This document shows, in pieces, positions 1-9,088 of a stretch of DNA of 22,982 bases. Origin of the DNA: an uncultured Caulobacterales bacterium (GTDB lineage: Bacteria; Pseudomonadota; Alphaproteobacteria; Caulobacterales; Maricaulaceae); contig CALLME010000004.1 of assembly GCA_938007945.1 (NCBI GenBank), positions 1-22,982 on the forward strand, written 5' to 3'. The stretch's first letter is position 1. The number at the start of each line of letters is the position of its first letter. The position numbers were made by a program, and so were the translations under genes. The notes beneath the pieces are model-generated. The model worked only from the letters and a program-made list of their open reading frames with translations, had not been told where the DNA came from and did not search any database.

Positions 1-2
1 TT

Positions 3-704
3 TATGTTCTTTTGGGTAGCTCTTTGACGACCTTGATATGGTTCGGTGTGCGACAAGGCGAAACTTTAAGTCCTGAATATAAGCGTCCCTTTTCTGCATC
101 TACAATATTGAATGGGTTTGCTGAGGTAGCAAAAAACAAAATCTGTTTGCTATCAACATTAATGGCGGGTTTCGTGCTTGGCGCCTTTTACAGTTTTTTG
201 ATGTCATCCCCGCAAATTTTCGAAGACCTATTCGGTATAACCGACAGTTTTCCATATTATTTTGCTATTTTGGCATTATGCGCCGGCAGCGCGACCCTCG
301 TGAACGCAAAGATGGTTATGAAGTGGGGTATACGGAAACTCTGCAAGATTGCCCTTATTTTTAAACTCATAGTCTCGTTTGCTATGCTTGTTATTTTGCT
401 AAACACCCCTTCTGTTTCACTGATGGCTTTCATGATTTGGGCCTGTATTATTTTCGCGGCACAAGGAGGTATTCTCTTTGGAAACTTTAATGCCATGGCC
501 ATGGAACCTGTCGGGCACCTCGCCGGTATAGCTGCAGCATTTGTAGCGACACTCTCGACTGGACTCGGGGTAACTCTTGGAACGCTTATCGGCCAAATTT
601 ATGACGACACAATAATTCCCTTGGTCATCAGCTTTATAATCGCGGCGACTTTATCCCTTATTCTGCTATCAATCGTAAGTTCAAATAAATACAATACAGT
701 ATGA
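3..704 (+). CDS. MFS multidrug exporter, Bcr/CflA type (C-terminal part, cut by window edge)
   Basis: The reading frame is open at the left edge (first full codon at base 3) and ends with TGA at 702-704, so only about the last 233 residues are present; a full family member has about 400. The visible part has six hydrophobic segments with short loops, matching the second half of a 12-helix transporter. The stretch ending in RQGETL followed by a basic loop resembles the central loop of Bcr/CflA drug:proton antiporters, where an R/ETL motif precedes helix 7. SSPQIFEDLFGI in the following helix-loop region is also typical of that family. The likely role is proton-driven export of a small toxic molecule across the inner membrane; the substrate cannot be predicted. 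It is convergent with the integrase and lies on the element side of the inferred att site, so it may be cargo. The family call is good; the exact subfamily is inferred. Confidence 0.8.
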   Translation, partial: YVLLGSSLTTLIWFGVRQGETLSPEYKRPFSASTILNGFAEVAKNKICLLSTLMAGFVLGAFYSFLMSSPQIFEDLFGITDSFPYYFAILALCAGSATLVNAKMVMKWGIRKLCKIALIFKLIVSFAMLVILLNTPSVSLMAFMIWACIIFAAQGGILFGNFNAMAMEPVGHLAGIAAAFVATLSTGLGVTLGTLIGQIYDDTIIPLVISFIIAATLSLILLSIVSSNKYNTV

Positions 705-921
705 CTTCCGCGCTTAAGGCCGATGTCGGATTGGCTGCTTGCCAACACCTACCTTATAAAAAGCACTCCAATAATATCCTGCTAATTTGAGGTCACTTCA
801 CATCACTCAAATTACCCTCAAATAGTACCTATTTTAAGCCCCGAAACTTTTTAGCACTGCACACAAATTGCACAAGCGGACGCCTAAATTATTGTTTTCA
901 TTAGATATTCGCCCCTATCCA

Positions 922-2091
922 TCATGGGTCTGATTTGTGAACTGTGTTCATCTGCCGGGAGACGATTTCACTCGCTTTTTTCAAAGGGTCAACCGCCAGA
1001 TGCGCATATCTAGCGGTTGTTGAAGGTTGAGAGTGTCCCAGTAATGCGCCAATCATGGGCAGTGACATACCGCCATTGACCGCAACGCTTGCAAATGTAT
1101 GCCTGAGGTCGTGAATTCGTACATCATCCAAATTCGCCAGACGTCTTATACGTCTCCATGGCTTTTGGAGGTTGTTAATGGGCTTTCCGGGCACAAAACC
1201 GCAGAGGACATAAGGGTTGCCCTTCTGTTTTGGCGAACTCTCAATAACATCCGTGGCCGTCGGGTTGAGATAGATTGTTTTGGCTCCATTTTTGGAAGAA
1301 GGAAGTTCAATAACACCTCTTTCAAAATCTATATATTCCCATTTAAGATCTAATATCTCTCGCAACCTTGCCCCTGTCAGGCTCAGCAGTTTCAAGGCTC
1401 TTATTGCATAGGGGCTTACCAAACCGTCACGCTCTGCTTTGTTAAGCGCATCCCCGAGTCTTCTCTGCTCTTCAGACGACAAAAACCTCTGTCTCGGTAC
1501 TTCACGATACTTTTCGACGTGACGGCAGGGGTTTGTGTGGTCTGGACGGTGCCCATATTTCTCGCACCAATTAAAAAACTTTGAGAGAACTGCAAGCGTT
1601 TTATTTGCAGCATACGGTTTGTCTCTCAAATCGAAATGAAGCCTTGCAACATCTTGCCTAGCGACTTTTTCAATAGGAAGTCTTTTGAACGCCAGAGGGA
1701 TGTTCAACCGAATGACGGCTTCATAATTCTCTTGAGTCAGTTTTTTGAGCTTGACCAGCACATGTTCCACAAAAAACTGTTCCAACAAGTGTTCTACGCT
1801 TACAGCCGATTTTTCCTTATTTCTCTCAGCGGCCGGATCATTTCCGACAGCTACTTGCCCGAGCAGTGTCTTAGCCTGCCCTCTTGCCTGTTCGGTAGTT
1901 AGGACACCATGCGCACCGATGGTCACGCGTCTTGTTCGTTTTGAACGACCACCCATCCGGTATTGCACCAAATAAGTCTTCCTACCGGACGGCAGAATTT
2001 TCACTCCAAACCCTGCCAGGTCATTATCCCAAATAAAGAAGGGTTTATCTGTTGGCTTTTGAGCATTTACGATTCGTTTTGTCAGTTTCAC
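922..2091 (-). CDS. Tyrosine recombinase/integrase with DUF4102-type arm-binding domain
   Basis: This is a complete 389-residue site-specific recombinase of the P4/prophage integrase type. Residues 1-90 form the arm-DNA-binding DUF4102-like domain (DNDLAGFGVKILPSGRKTY), 95-190 the core-binding helical domain and 200-380 the catalytic domain. The catalytic set is present: R242 (LTGARLREI), a Lys near 267 in the beta-hairpin, H327 and R330 (HDLRH), H353 (LLGHSQ) and nucleophile Y362 (ARYAHL). The start is GTG, with AAGGAG about 10 bases upstream. It catalyses integration and excision of the element by strand exchange at a tRNA gene. The gene reads away from a tRNA-Thr 3' fragment about 170 bases upstream of its start, which fits an element boundary. 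Nothing suggests decay: there is no frameshift and all catalytic residues are present. Confidence 0.95.
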   Translation of the reverse strand: MKLTKRIVNAQKPTDKPFFIWDNDLAGFGVKILPSGRKTYLVQYRMGGRSKRTRRVTIGAHGVLTTEQARGQAKTLLGQVAVGNDPAAERNKEKSAVSVEHLLEQFFVEHVLVKLKKLTQENYEAVIRLNIPLAFKRLPIEKVARQDVARLHFDLRDKPYAANKTLAVLSKFFNWCEKYGHRPDHTNPCRHVEKYREVPRQRFLSSEEQRRLGDALNKAERDGLVSPYAIRALKLLSLTGARLREILDLKWEYIDFERGVIELPSSKNGAKTIYLNPTATDVIESSPKQKGNPYVLCGFVPGKPINNLQKPWRRIRRLANLDDVRIHDLRHTFASVAVNGGMSLPMIGALLGHSQPSTTARYAHLAVDPLKKASEIVSRQMNTVHKSDP

Positions 2092-2498
2092 AGCAACAAC
2101 ACTCCTTCTCTGCCCCTAGTTCCAGTAAGCACATAGTAATCACGGCGACGGAAACCAGCAACTCACCCCGTCTAACGTGAGGTAACAACTGTTGTTTTAT
2201 TTCAATAACTTATCCCAATACGGGAAACTTGAGACAACACCAGAAAACCTCTAGCATCGAATTGGTAATGATGAGGTCGGGAGTTCAATTCTCCCTCGCG
2301 GCACCAGTTTTATTCAATGCTTCAGTTGCGTCCCGCCAAGCAGGGAGCATCAAGTCTTGATGTATGCAAAATCGCTCAACACACCCCCAGGCTGCAACCT
2401 TGTCTGCCTGCTGAAAAATTCTCTCGACGTTAACATAACATTGTCCTTTTTTGCGTACCAGATTGGGACAAAGCGGGGACGGCTTGGGAATTTTGACT
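2092..2498. other. 407-base gene-free stretch: element end, att core and leader of the kinase operon
   Basis: This stretch separates the divergent integrase and first histidine kinase. It contains the integrase ribosome binding site (AAGGAG on the minus strand near 2105), about 150 bases of non-coding element end, and the tRNA-Thr fragment at 2262-2306. The remaining 190 bases must carry the promoter of the two-kinase operon, but I could not identify a convincing -35/-10 pair or a CtrA-type site. An open minus-strand frame at 2285-2536 overlaps both the att core and the kinase start, and I do not accept it as a gene. Confidence 0.6.
2262..2306 (+). repeat. Attachment-site core: 3' fragment of a tRNA-Thr(GGT) gene
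   Basis: These 45 bases read as the 3' part of a tRNA: a 7-base anticodon loop TTGGTAA (anticodon GGT, Thr), the 3' half of the anticodon stem TGATG, variable loop AGGTC, a perfect T arm (GGGAG - TTCAATT - CTCCC), acceptor strand TCGCGGC, discriminator A and encoded CCA. Immediately upstream there is no D arm or 5' acceptor strand, and the preceding bases do not give a proper 5-bp anticodon stem with a 7-base loop. It is therefore not a functional tRNA but the duplicated core left by integrase-mediated insertion. The crossover is placed at the anticodon loop, as is usual for tyrosine integrases. Because the tRNA 5' half is missing on the left, the element must extend to the left. Confidence 0.82.
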
Positions 2499-5069
2499 AT
2501 GGGACTTTCGAAAAAAGTTGGGGCGCTGCTTGGCAAAAAACAGCAATCGGAGGACGCGACATTTGGCGAACCTCTGAATCTTGGTCAGATTGCAGTCATA
2601 AACGGTGCTGACAGCCCAACCGATACGTTAGTACAAAACGCTCATGTGAACTCTCCTGTAATGACTGACAATTCCTCCAAGGACACTCAGGCGCAAACGC
2701 GAACCTCAATCCTTGACTTAGATTTTATGGCCGCGCCGCTTGCTGAAATTCAAGCTATCAAAGCCAAAACTGAAAATGCTGAGCAAACACACGCAAGTGC
2801 GCCACCGCCTCCGCCCCTCAATTCTGACACCCCGTTGGCGCAAGTTGCGCTCAAACAATCAGGCTCTGTTGCCCCAATCACGTCTCAAACACCTCTGCCT
2901 AATCCTTATGGGAATCCCAATTCAACGCCCGAGATTGCATCTCATCAGGCTGATGTCGCTATTGCACATGCTGTTCGAGGCAATAAAGCGCGCGGCTATA
3001 TTATCTTCGATAATACAGGCCGCGTGGTCGAAACGTCTCAGAAATTTGTAGACTTGCTCACTTTGGCTCAAGAGACTTCGCCAACATTTGCTAATTATGA
3101 TGATCTGCTCGACCATATGGCTAAAATAGCTAATCTGGGCGAGAAAGACGTCCCATTGCTAAAGGCGCGTGAACGGCAAAAAATGCGTGAGCAACTCACG
3201 CGCGCGGACTATAAGCGGTATAGCTGGGCAACCACAATGAAATGTGGGAAAATTCTCGAATTTTCAAATAGTTACACACCAAATCATCACCTCGTAACTC
3301 TTGTCGAAGATGTGACTGAAAAAATCGAAAAAGCCCGCCTTCTCAAAGCAAGTCTTGACCTTGGCACGGCAGGATATTGGTCCTATTGTTTCACAACGGG
3401 CAAATCGACTTTAAGTGATTATATCTTGGAGAAGCTATCCGCGTCAGAACTAAAACAGGTCGAAGAGAACGGCCTTCTATCTATTATCCATCCCGAAGAC
3501 GTAGTCGAGGTTGACAAGGCTTTCAAAAAGGCTGTCTCAGAGCAGTCCCGTATGGATTGCCAGTTTAGAATCAGGCTCGAAGGCGGCGACGAGCTTGTCA
3601 TGCGTATGATAGGCGAGACCGAGATGTCACCGTCTTCTGATGAACCCGCAGTCTTCATTGCGTTCCTTAACGACCTAACTGAAGACACTGGCCGCGCGCG
3701 TGAACTTGACGCTATCAAAGAGCTTTCACGAAACAAAAGTGAATTTTTGGCGCGCATGAGCCATGAAATCAAAACACCGCTCAATGCCATTGTCGGCATG
3801 ACCGATGCTCTGCGCGATGAAGTTGAAACAGATGAAGCACGCGAAACGGCAAGTTTCATTGCTGATGCAGCAGAAAATCTCAACACAATACTGTCTCAGA
3901 CCTTGGAGCATGAGCGCTTGGCCACAACTGACATCATTTTGGATGAGGATATTGTAGACTTGGGCGAAGTCTTGCGCTCTGTCTGTGCGATGTGGCGCAA
4001 ACCCTGCGCTGACAAAGGGCTTATCCTTGACGTGCGTATCGCAGATACACTTCCAGAAGGTATAAAACTGGACAGTTCGCGACTGCGCCAATGTGTAACA
4101 AACCTTTTGTCCAATGCGGTAAAATTTTCTGACAGTGGTAAAATAGTCCTTGCAGCGGCGCCACTACTCTCAAAAAGCGCAGAATCAAAGTTTGTTATCG
4201 CTGTACGCGATAATGGTATTGGCATGAGCCCTGAGGCGAAAGAAAACATCTTCAAACCGTTTAAGCAAGGCAACGCTACGATACATAAACGGTTCGGAGG
4301 ATCTGGCCTTGGCATGTCCATTACGCAACACATTGTAAATGCGATGGACGGGCACATTAAAGTGCAAAGCGAGGAAGGAAAAGGCACAACCATCGCTCTG
4401 ACCCTTCCGCTCAAACTTGCAAACGCTATCGATACGGCCCCTGCTCGTCCAGTCACACAAGCATTACGCGTTTTGCCCGAAACACCTCCGATAAAGGAAG
4501 ATATCCAGACACATGCTTTGCCGGCGCAAACCTTTCATCCCGCAGTTGAAACGACGCAAAAGCGATCTTTGACGGCATCGGGTGCAGATGAAGGATCTGC
4601 TGACCAAAAAGATTCTCATATACGCAAAAACGTCGCGATTGAGCCGAGTGATTACAGCGGTTTTGACGTTCTCGTTGTCGAAGATAACCCGATTAATCAG
4701 GCCGTGGTCAAAAAGCTTCTGACTAATCACATCAACTCTATGACCTTTGCCTTCCACGGCGAAGAAGCGTTGGACATATTAGAGTCACAAAGTTTTGACG
4801 TCATTTTAATGGACATTCACATGCCTGTTAAAGACGGCATCGAAACGACGCTAGAAATCAGAAACAGTGGAAAGCCTTGGGCCGACACGGTCATTGTAGC
4901 TTTGACGGCTGACCCTGATTACCAACAGAAGCGCGTTTGCCGAAATATTGGCATGAATGACGCTTTGTCAAAACCAGTCAGGCGCCAAGAGCTTCTCGAT
5001 ATTTTACAAAAAGTCTTAGACGAAAGAAACTTTCAACAATCGGCGGACGCTGTCGCAAGCGTCGCATAA
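2499..5069 (+). CDS. Cytoplasmic hybrid histidine kinase (PAS-PAS-HisKA-HATPase-receiver), first of tandem pair
   Basis: Sensor kinase of 856 residues with no membrane segment. The first 145 residues are low-complexity (Ala/Pro/Thr/Gln-rich). Two PAS-like segments follow at about 165-275 (GYIIFDNTGRVVE) and 283-398. The HisKA domain has phospho-acceptor H422 (MSHEIKTPLNA), the HATPase domain has N box NLLSNAVKF, G1 DNGIGM and G2 GGSGLGMS, and a 90-residue linker leads to a C-terminal receiver with acidic residues E728/D729, phospho-acceptor D772 (LMDIHMP), T803 and K825. It should autophosphorylate on His and pass the phosphate to its own receiver, then to an unseen phosphotransferase. I chose ATG 2499; the frame is open back to a TTG at 2451, which would add 16 residues without a better ribosome site. 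The signal sensed is unknown. It is followed after 27 bases by a paralogue, so the two are probably cotranscribed. Confidence 0.93.
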   Translation: MGLSKKVGALLGKKQQSEDATFGEPLNLGQIAVINGADSPTDTLVQNAHVNSPVMTDNSSKDTQAQTRTSILDLDFMAAPLAEIQAIKAKTENAEQTHASAPPPPPLNSDTPLAQVALKQSGSVAPITSQTPLPNPYGNPNSTPEIASHQADVAIAHAVRGNKARGYIIFDNTGRVVETSQKFVDLLTLAQETSPTFANYDDLLDHMAKIANLGEKDVPLLKARERQKMREQLTRADYKRYSWATTMKCGKILEFSNSYTPNHHLVTLVEDVTEKIEKARLLKASLDLGTAGYWSYCFTTGKSTLSDYILEKLSASELKQVEENGLLSIIHPEDVVEVDKAFKKAVSEQSRMDCQFRIRLEGGDELVMRMIGETEMSPSSDEPAVFIAFLNDLTEDTGRARELDAIKELSRNKSEFLARMSHEIKTPLNAIVGMTDALRDEVETDEARETASFIADAAENLNTILSQTLEHERLATTDIILDEDIVDLGEVLRSVCAMWRKPCADKGLILDVRIADTLPEGIKLDSSRLRQCVTNLLSNAVKFSDSGKIVLAAAPLLSKSAESKFVIAVRDNGIGMSPEAKENIFKPFKQGNATIHKRFGGSGLGMSITQHIVNAMDGHIKVQSEEGKGTTIALTLPLKLANAIDTAPARPVTQALRVLPETPPIKEDIQTHALPAQTFHPAVETTQKRSLTASGADEGSADQKDSHIRKNVAIEPSDYSGFDVLVVEDNPINQAVVKKLLTNHINSMTFAFHGEEALDILESQSFDVILMDIHMPVKDGIETTLEIRNSGKPWADTVIVALTADPDYQQKRVCRNIGMNDALSKPVRRQELLDILQKVLDERNFQQSADAVASVA

Positions 5070-5096
5070 GTAAACTCAGCTTCCAGGGCACGGAAT

Positions 5097-7259
5097 ATGC
5101 AACACGACTTAACAGAAGCAGAGCCGAAAACTGCGCCAGACAAATTCCCATCGATGGATGCTGAGCACGAAAAGATTGTGCATAATATTGAGCGCATATA
5201 TGACTCTGCTATTATATTAATCGACGTTGATGGACATCTCACATATTTTACTCAAAACGCGGCTAAGCTGTTCGAACTCAACGCATCTTTAGCCTCAACA
5301 GAATTGAACATCAGTACGATGCTGCACTTTATGGCCAATCGCGGAGATTTTGGGCCAGGTGATCCGTCAGCCCTCGCCGCGATTGCAGCCCAAATACTCT
5401 ATCCAAAAACAAGAGACGAAGACCCCTTTGCACAAACTTATTTGACGATGCCGTCGGGCGCGATTTTGCGAGTGACGCGTTGGTCTAATCCCGATGGGAC
5501 AATCACACTCAGCGCATATGATGTATCCGAGCAGCGTCGAAAAGAGAATATGCTGGAGATGGCGTTGAACATTGGTTATGCGGGTTATCTCACTTTTGAT
5601 CGTGTCGCCTCCACGTGCCGTGTCGAAAGCAGATATCTAAAAAAATTACTGACCGCAGAAGAATTCCATTCACTTGAAGAGAGTGGACTTGGCACATTAT
5701 TTCACTCTGATGACTTGCTACGCTCAAAGGAAATGTGGGAAAAAGTATGCGAGACGGGGGAGAACGAAGAGAGTACACTTCGCATCATTACAAAAAACGA
5801 AGGTGTACGATGGATAAGATTTGTGCTTATGCCTGAGTCTGAGGCCCCAAATAGCAATCGCATTATAACCTTCTTCAACGATGTCACGGATGTCCTTCGC
5901 CAACAAGAAAACCTCCATAAAGCGAAACGTCTCGCTGAAGAAAGCCTATCTTCAAAAGAGAACTTTCTGGCCCGCATGAGCCACGAAATCCGCACGCCCA
6001 TGAATGCGGTTATCGGCATGGCAGACGCGCTAATACATCACAATCCTGACCCGACTGTCACGCCACAGCTTGAACTTATACAAAAATCAGCAGGCAACAT
6101 ATTGCGCCTTCTGGATGAGACCCTCACCCATTCTCGCCTAGACACGGACGGCTTCTCGCTTGACCCGCATATGTGCAGCCCAGAGGAAGTCGTGAAAGAT
6201 GTCTGTGCATTATGGGAACAGCAAGCGCTTAAAAACAATTCTCACATACGGTGCGTGATAAAGAACTCTGTTCCCTCTGAGATTTACTTTGACAAATTTC
6301 GCTATGAACAATGCGTCAATAATCTTTTGTCCAACGCCGTGAAATTCACCCATGGCGGGAACATTGATGTTATGTTGACAGTCGTGGAAAAAGAAAGTGA
6401 GCAGCCTCATCTTGTACTTGCCGTAAAAGATACAGGCATCGGCATGACTGAAGAGCAGCAGCGGCGTATTTTTGACGCTTATAAACAGGCCGACGAAACA
6501 ATCTCTAGCCGCTTTGGCGGTACGGGCCTTGGCATGAATATCACAAAGCAGATTGTTGAACGTATGGATGGCAACATTTCCGTGCGATCACAAATCGGCT
6601 CTGGAAGTATGTTCGCTATGAGCATTCCGATTAGGACCGCGCCTTTGGAACAGGCGGTGAGTGTGTCAGCTGTGAATGCTGAGGCTGACAGCCCTCACGT
6701 GAAAGCCCCTTCCGTTCAATCAACTAACCACATGGACACGCTTAATAGCGGCAATGATGAGAGCATAATTGACATTGCGCCAATGGCAACATCCACTAGC
6801 CTCATTGACCACATGTTGACTGAGGCGGAGCCCGAAACCACTGCCTACTCTGATCTACGAATATTAGTTGTAGACGACAATCCGACAAACCACCTTGTAT
6901 TGAAATCGTTACTCAGTTCTGTTGTGAAGGACATCATGATTGCGAGCAATGGCAGTGAAGCCTTAGATATCCTCGACAGCGCTCCCGTTGATATCGTCTT
7001 GATGGATATCCACATGCCAATCATGGACGGCATTGAGTGTACGATTGCTATTCGCGGCAGTGATAAGCCGTGGCGGGACGTGACCATCATCGCTCTCACC
7101 GCCGACCCGCAATATCAGCAAAAGAAACTCTGCAAGAATATTGGCATGGACGAAGCGCTTGGGAAGCCTGTGCGATTGAATGATATATTAGAAGCGATCG
7201 ACAGTGTCTCAGATGAAAAAAATATATCTTCTGAGACAGAAGTGCAATCCGCACTATAA
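5097..7259 (+). CDS. Cytoplasmic hybrid histidine kinase (PAS-HisKA-HATPase-receiver), second of tandem pair
   Basis: Hybrid kinase of 720 residues without membrane segments. A PAS-like region at about 30-145 (AIILIDVDGHLTYFTQNAAKLF) and a second at 155-265 precede HisKA with H296 (MSHEIRTPMNA), HATPase motifs NLLSNAVKF, DTGIGM and GGTGLGMN, a 75-residue linker, and a receiver with D593/D594, D637 (LMDIHMP), T668 and K690. It is clearly a paralogue of the upstream kinase. Most telling are the receiver ends, which share an ALTADPxYQQK...C.NIGM..AL.KPVR pattern, so the pair probably arose by tandem duplication. It lacks the long low-complexity N terminus of its neighbour. An HxLTEAEPxT motif occurs both at residues 3-11 and again at about 572-581 just before the receiver. 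It probably acts in the same phosphorelay; no output domain or separate response regulator is encoded nearby. Confidence 0.93.
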   Translation: MQHDLTEAEPKTAPDKFPSMDAEHEKIVHNIERIYDSAIILIDVDGHLTYFTQNAAKLFELNASLASTELNISTMLHFMANRGDFGPGDPSALAAIAAQILYPKTRDEDPFAQTYLTMPSGAILRVTRWSNPDGTITLSAYDVSEQRRKENMLEMALNIGYAGYLTFDRVASTCRVESRYLKKLLTAEEFHSLEESGLGTLFHSDDLLRSKEMWEKVCETGENEESTLRIITKNEGVRWIRFVLMPESEAPNSNRIITFFNDVTDVLRQQENLHKAKRLAEESLSSKENFLARMSHEIRTPMNAVIGMADALIHHNPDPTVTPQLELIQKSAGNILRLLDETLTHSRLDTDGFSLDPHMCSPEEVVKDVCALWEQQALKNNSHIRCVIKNSVPSEIYFDKFRYEQCVNNLLSNAVKFTHGGNIDVMLTVVEKESEQPHLVLAVKDTGIGMTEEQQRRIFDAYKQADETISSRFGGTGLGMNITKQIVERMDGNISVRSQIGSGSMFAMSIPIRTAPLEQAVSVSAVNAEADSPHVKAPSVQSTNHMDTLNSGNDESIIDIAPMATSTSLIDHMLTEAEPETTAYSDLRILVVDDNPTNHLVLKSLLSSVVKDIMIASNGSEALDILDSAPVDIVLMDIHMPIMDGIECTIAIRGSDKPWRDVTIIALTADPQYQQKKLCKNIGMDEALGKPVRLNDILEAIDSVSDEKNISSETEVQSAL

Positions 7260-7342
7260 CAGTAACGTGACGCTAATTAGATTTGGCTTTTACGGAGTTT
7301 CCGACTACTGTTTTCTGATAAATGGTTTCTGAGGTTCCAACT

Positions 7343-9076
7343 ATGGCTTACACACGCCCCAACACGTTAAAGCTTTTCAAGACCGCCTTATTAAGTTGTA
7401 GCGGCCTCGCTATTGCGGCCTGCTCGTCATCAACTGAAACCGTCCAAAAAACGTCCGCTAGTGGCGCAAATTGGTGTCTCTCTGGCGGCACAATTTACAC
7501 GGCTACTGACGCAAACCCCACAGTCAAAGCCGTGGCAGTCAAAGACGGCGAAATAACCTATGCAGGTGATGATACGGGCGAGTGGTGCTCAGAAAATGCA
7601 GGGCCCGGCCCGCGAAAAGTGAACCTGTCAGGCGCGACAGCTTATCCAGGGTTCACCGACGCGCATGGTCATTTGCTCGGCATTGGTCTTCGCGAAATGA
7701 CACTTAATCTTGAAGGCACAAAATCTGTAACTGAAATGCAAGAACGCGTTAAAGCCGAAGTTGAGAAAACTGCGACGGGGCAAACAGTTTATGGTCGCGG
7801 TTGGATTGAAACCCACTGGCCGGAAAAGCGCTTTCCAAACCGCCAAGACCTCGACGCCATTGCACCGAACAACCCAGTTATTCTGACTCGTGCAGACGGT
7901 CACGCCGCTGTGGTCAATAGCGCCGCTCTAAATGCCGCAGGGATTACGAGCCAGACGAAACCACCCTTTGGCGGAGACATTTTAAAAGACGCAGATGGTG
8001 AGCCAACAGGGATGCTCATTGACCGTGCGGAAGACCTCGTCTCTGGCCTTGTCGACAGCGTAACTCCAGAGCGCAAGGAAGCGGCCTATATCAAAGGCGC
8101 CGCCCTTTATGCGAGCCGTGGTTGGACGAATATTCATTCTATGTCTGTTGACCCAGAAGATACGGCACTGATTGAACGTCTCGCATCCGAAGGCAAAATC
8201 GGCATTCGCGTCTATAACTCCATCAACTATATTAATGGCTCAGATATGTCCGAGATATTGGACACGCCCAAATCCGATAGTTCCCGCGTGACGACGCGCG
8301 CGATTAAGCTCTATAGTGACGGTGCACTTGGCTCTCGCGGCGCAGCTTTGATAGAGCCTTATGATGACGACCCTAAGAATGAGGGCCTTGTCTTAATTAC
8401 GCGGCAAACAATCATGCCTATTCTGCGCGATGCGCTTCGTGAAGGCATACAGATCAACACCCACGCCATTGGCGACCGAGCGAACCGACTTGTGCTCAGC
8501 TGGTACGAAGCAGCGATGAAAAGTGTGCCTGTGAACGAACGCCGCGTCGCTGACCCGCGTTGGCGCATTGAACATAGCCAAATCATCGCGGTCGAGGATA
8601 TTCCACGTTTTGTCGAGCTTGGAATCATCCCGTCAATGCAGCCGTCTCACGCGATCGGTGATTTGCATTTCGCCCCCGCGCGTATAGGCAAAGACCGCTT
8701 GAAAGGTGGCTATGCGTGGCGCAGCTTAATCGATAGCGGTGCTAAAATCGCGGGCGGGTCTGACGCGCCGGTTGAGGTCGGCGACCCGCGTATTGAGTTT
8801 TACGCGGCTATGGTACGCAAAGACCAAGAAGGCTATTCCAATGATGCTTGGTATCCAGAGGAAAAAGTTACGCCGCAAGAAGCGCTTAAAATGTTCACAG
8901 CCTGGGCCGCAGAAGCGGCGTTTGAAGAGGATATGGTTGGGACAATAGAAGTTGGTAAACGCGCGGACTTTACCGTACTAGACCGCGATATTCTCACGGC
9001 TGCCCCGCAAGATATCTTGACCGCTAAACCCGTGATGACGATTGTGGACGGCACTGCGGTATTTGAAGCGAAGTAG
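7343..9076 (+). CDS. Lipoprotein amidohydrolase (YtcJ/amidohydrolase_3 type)
   Basis: Metal-dependent hydrolase of 577 residues. I chose ATG 7343 because GAGG lies 7-8 bases upstream and because it begins a lipoprotein signal peptide (basic start, hydrophobic core, lipobox IAAC with C27). An in-frame ATG at 7322 lacks a ribosome site. The mature enzyme should be anchored in the envelope. Amidohydrolase_3 features are visible: a beta-sandwich start (GGTIYTATDANP), metal ligands H108 and H110 (DAHGHLLG), later ligands in THAIGDRA and IEHSQ, and the conserved GSDAPVE near the C terminus. The size (about 550-580 residues) and order match the YtcJ group, hydrolases of N-acyl or amide-type substrates whose true substrates are mostly unknown. 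It begins 83 bases after the kinase pair and is followed after 12 bases by a membrane-anchored gene, with which it is probably cotranscribed. Confidence 0.88.
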   Translation: MAYTRPNTLKLFKTALLSCSGLAIAACSSSTETVQKTSASGANWCLSGGTIYTATDANPTVKAVAVKDGEITYAGDDTGEWCSENAGPGPRKVNLSGATAYPGFTDAHGHLLGIGLREMTLNLEGTKSVTEMQERVKAEVEKTATGQTVYGRGWIETHWPEKRFPNRQDLDAIAPNNPVILTRADGHAAVVNSAALNAAGITSQTKPPFGGDILKDADGEPTGMLIDRAEDLVSGLVDSVTPERKEAAYIKGAALYASRGWTNIHSMSVDPEDTALIERLASEGKIGIRVYNSINYINGSDMSEILDTPKSDSSRVTTRAIKLYSDGALGSRGAALIEPYDDDPKNEGLVLITRQTIMPILRDALREGIQINTHAIGDRANRLVLSWYEAAMKSVPVNERRVADPRWRIEHSQIIAVEDIPRFVELGIIPSMQPSHAIGDLHFAPARIGKDRLKGGYAWRSLIDSGAKIAGGSDAPVEVGDPRIEFYAAMVRKDQEGYSNDAWYPEEKVTPQEALKMFTAWAAEAAFEEDMVGTIEVGKRADFTVLDRDILTAAPQDILTAKPVMTIVDGTAVFEAK

Positions 9077-9088
9077 TCTTTACGGCAT

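Noticed and set aside
731..745. Hairpin TTGGC-TGCTT-GCCAA after the exporter gene as a terminator
   Set aside because: The stem is only 5 bp and no T-rich tail follows on either strand.
705..921. Possible small gene between exporter and integrase
   Set aside because: No frame with a ribosome site or coding character; it appears to be plain non-coding sequence.
2230..2306. A complete functional tRNA gene
   Set aside because: The 3' half is perfect, but there is no 5' acceptor strand or D arm, and the bases before the anticodon loop would force a 9-base loop.
2285..2536. Minus-strand open frame of 83 codons before the first kinase
   Set aside because: It overlaps the att core and the kinase start, and has no recognisable domain or ribosome site that I could see.
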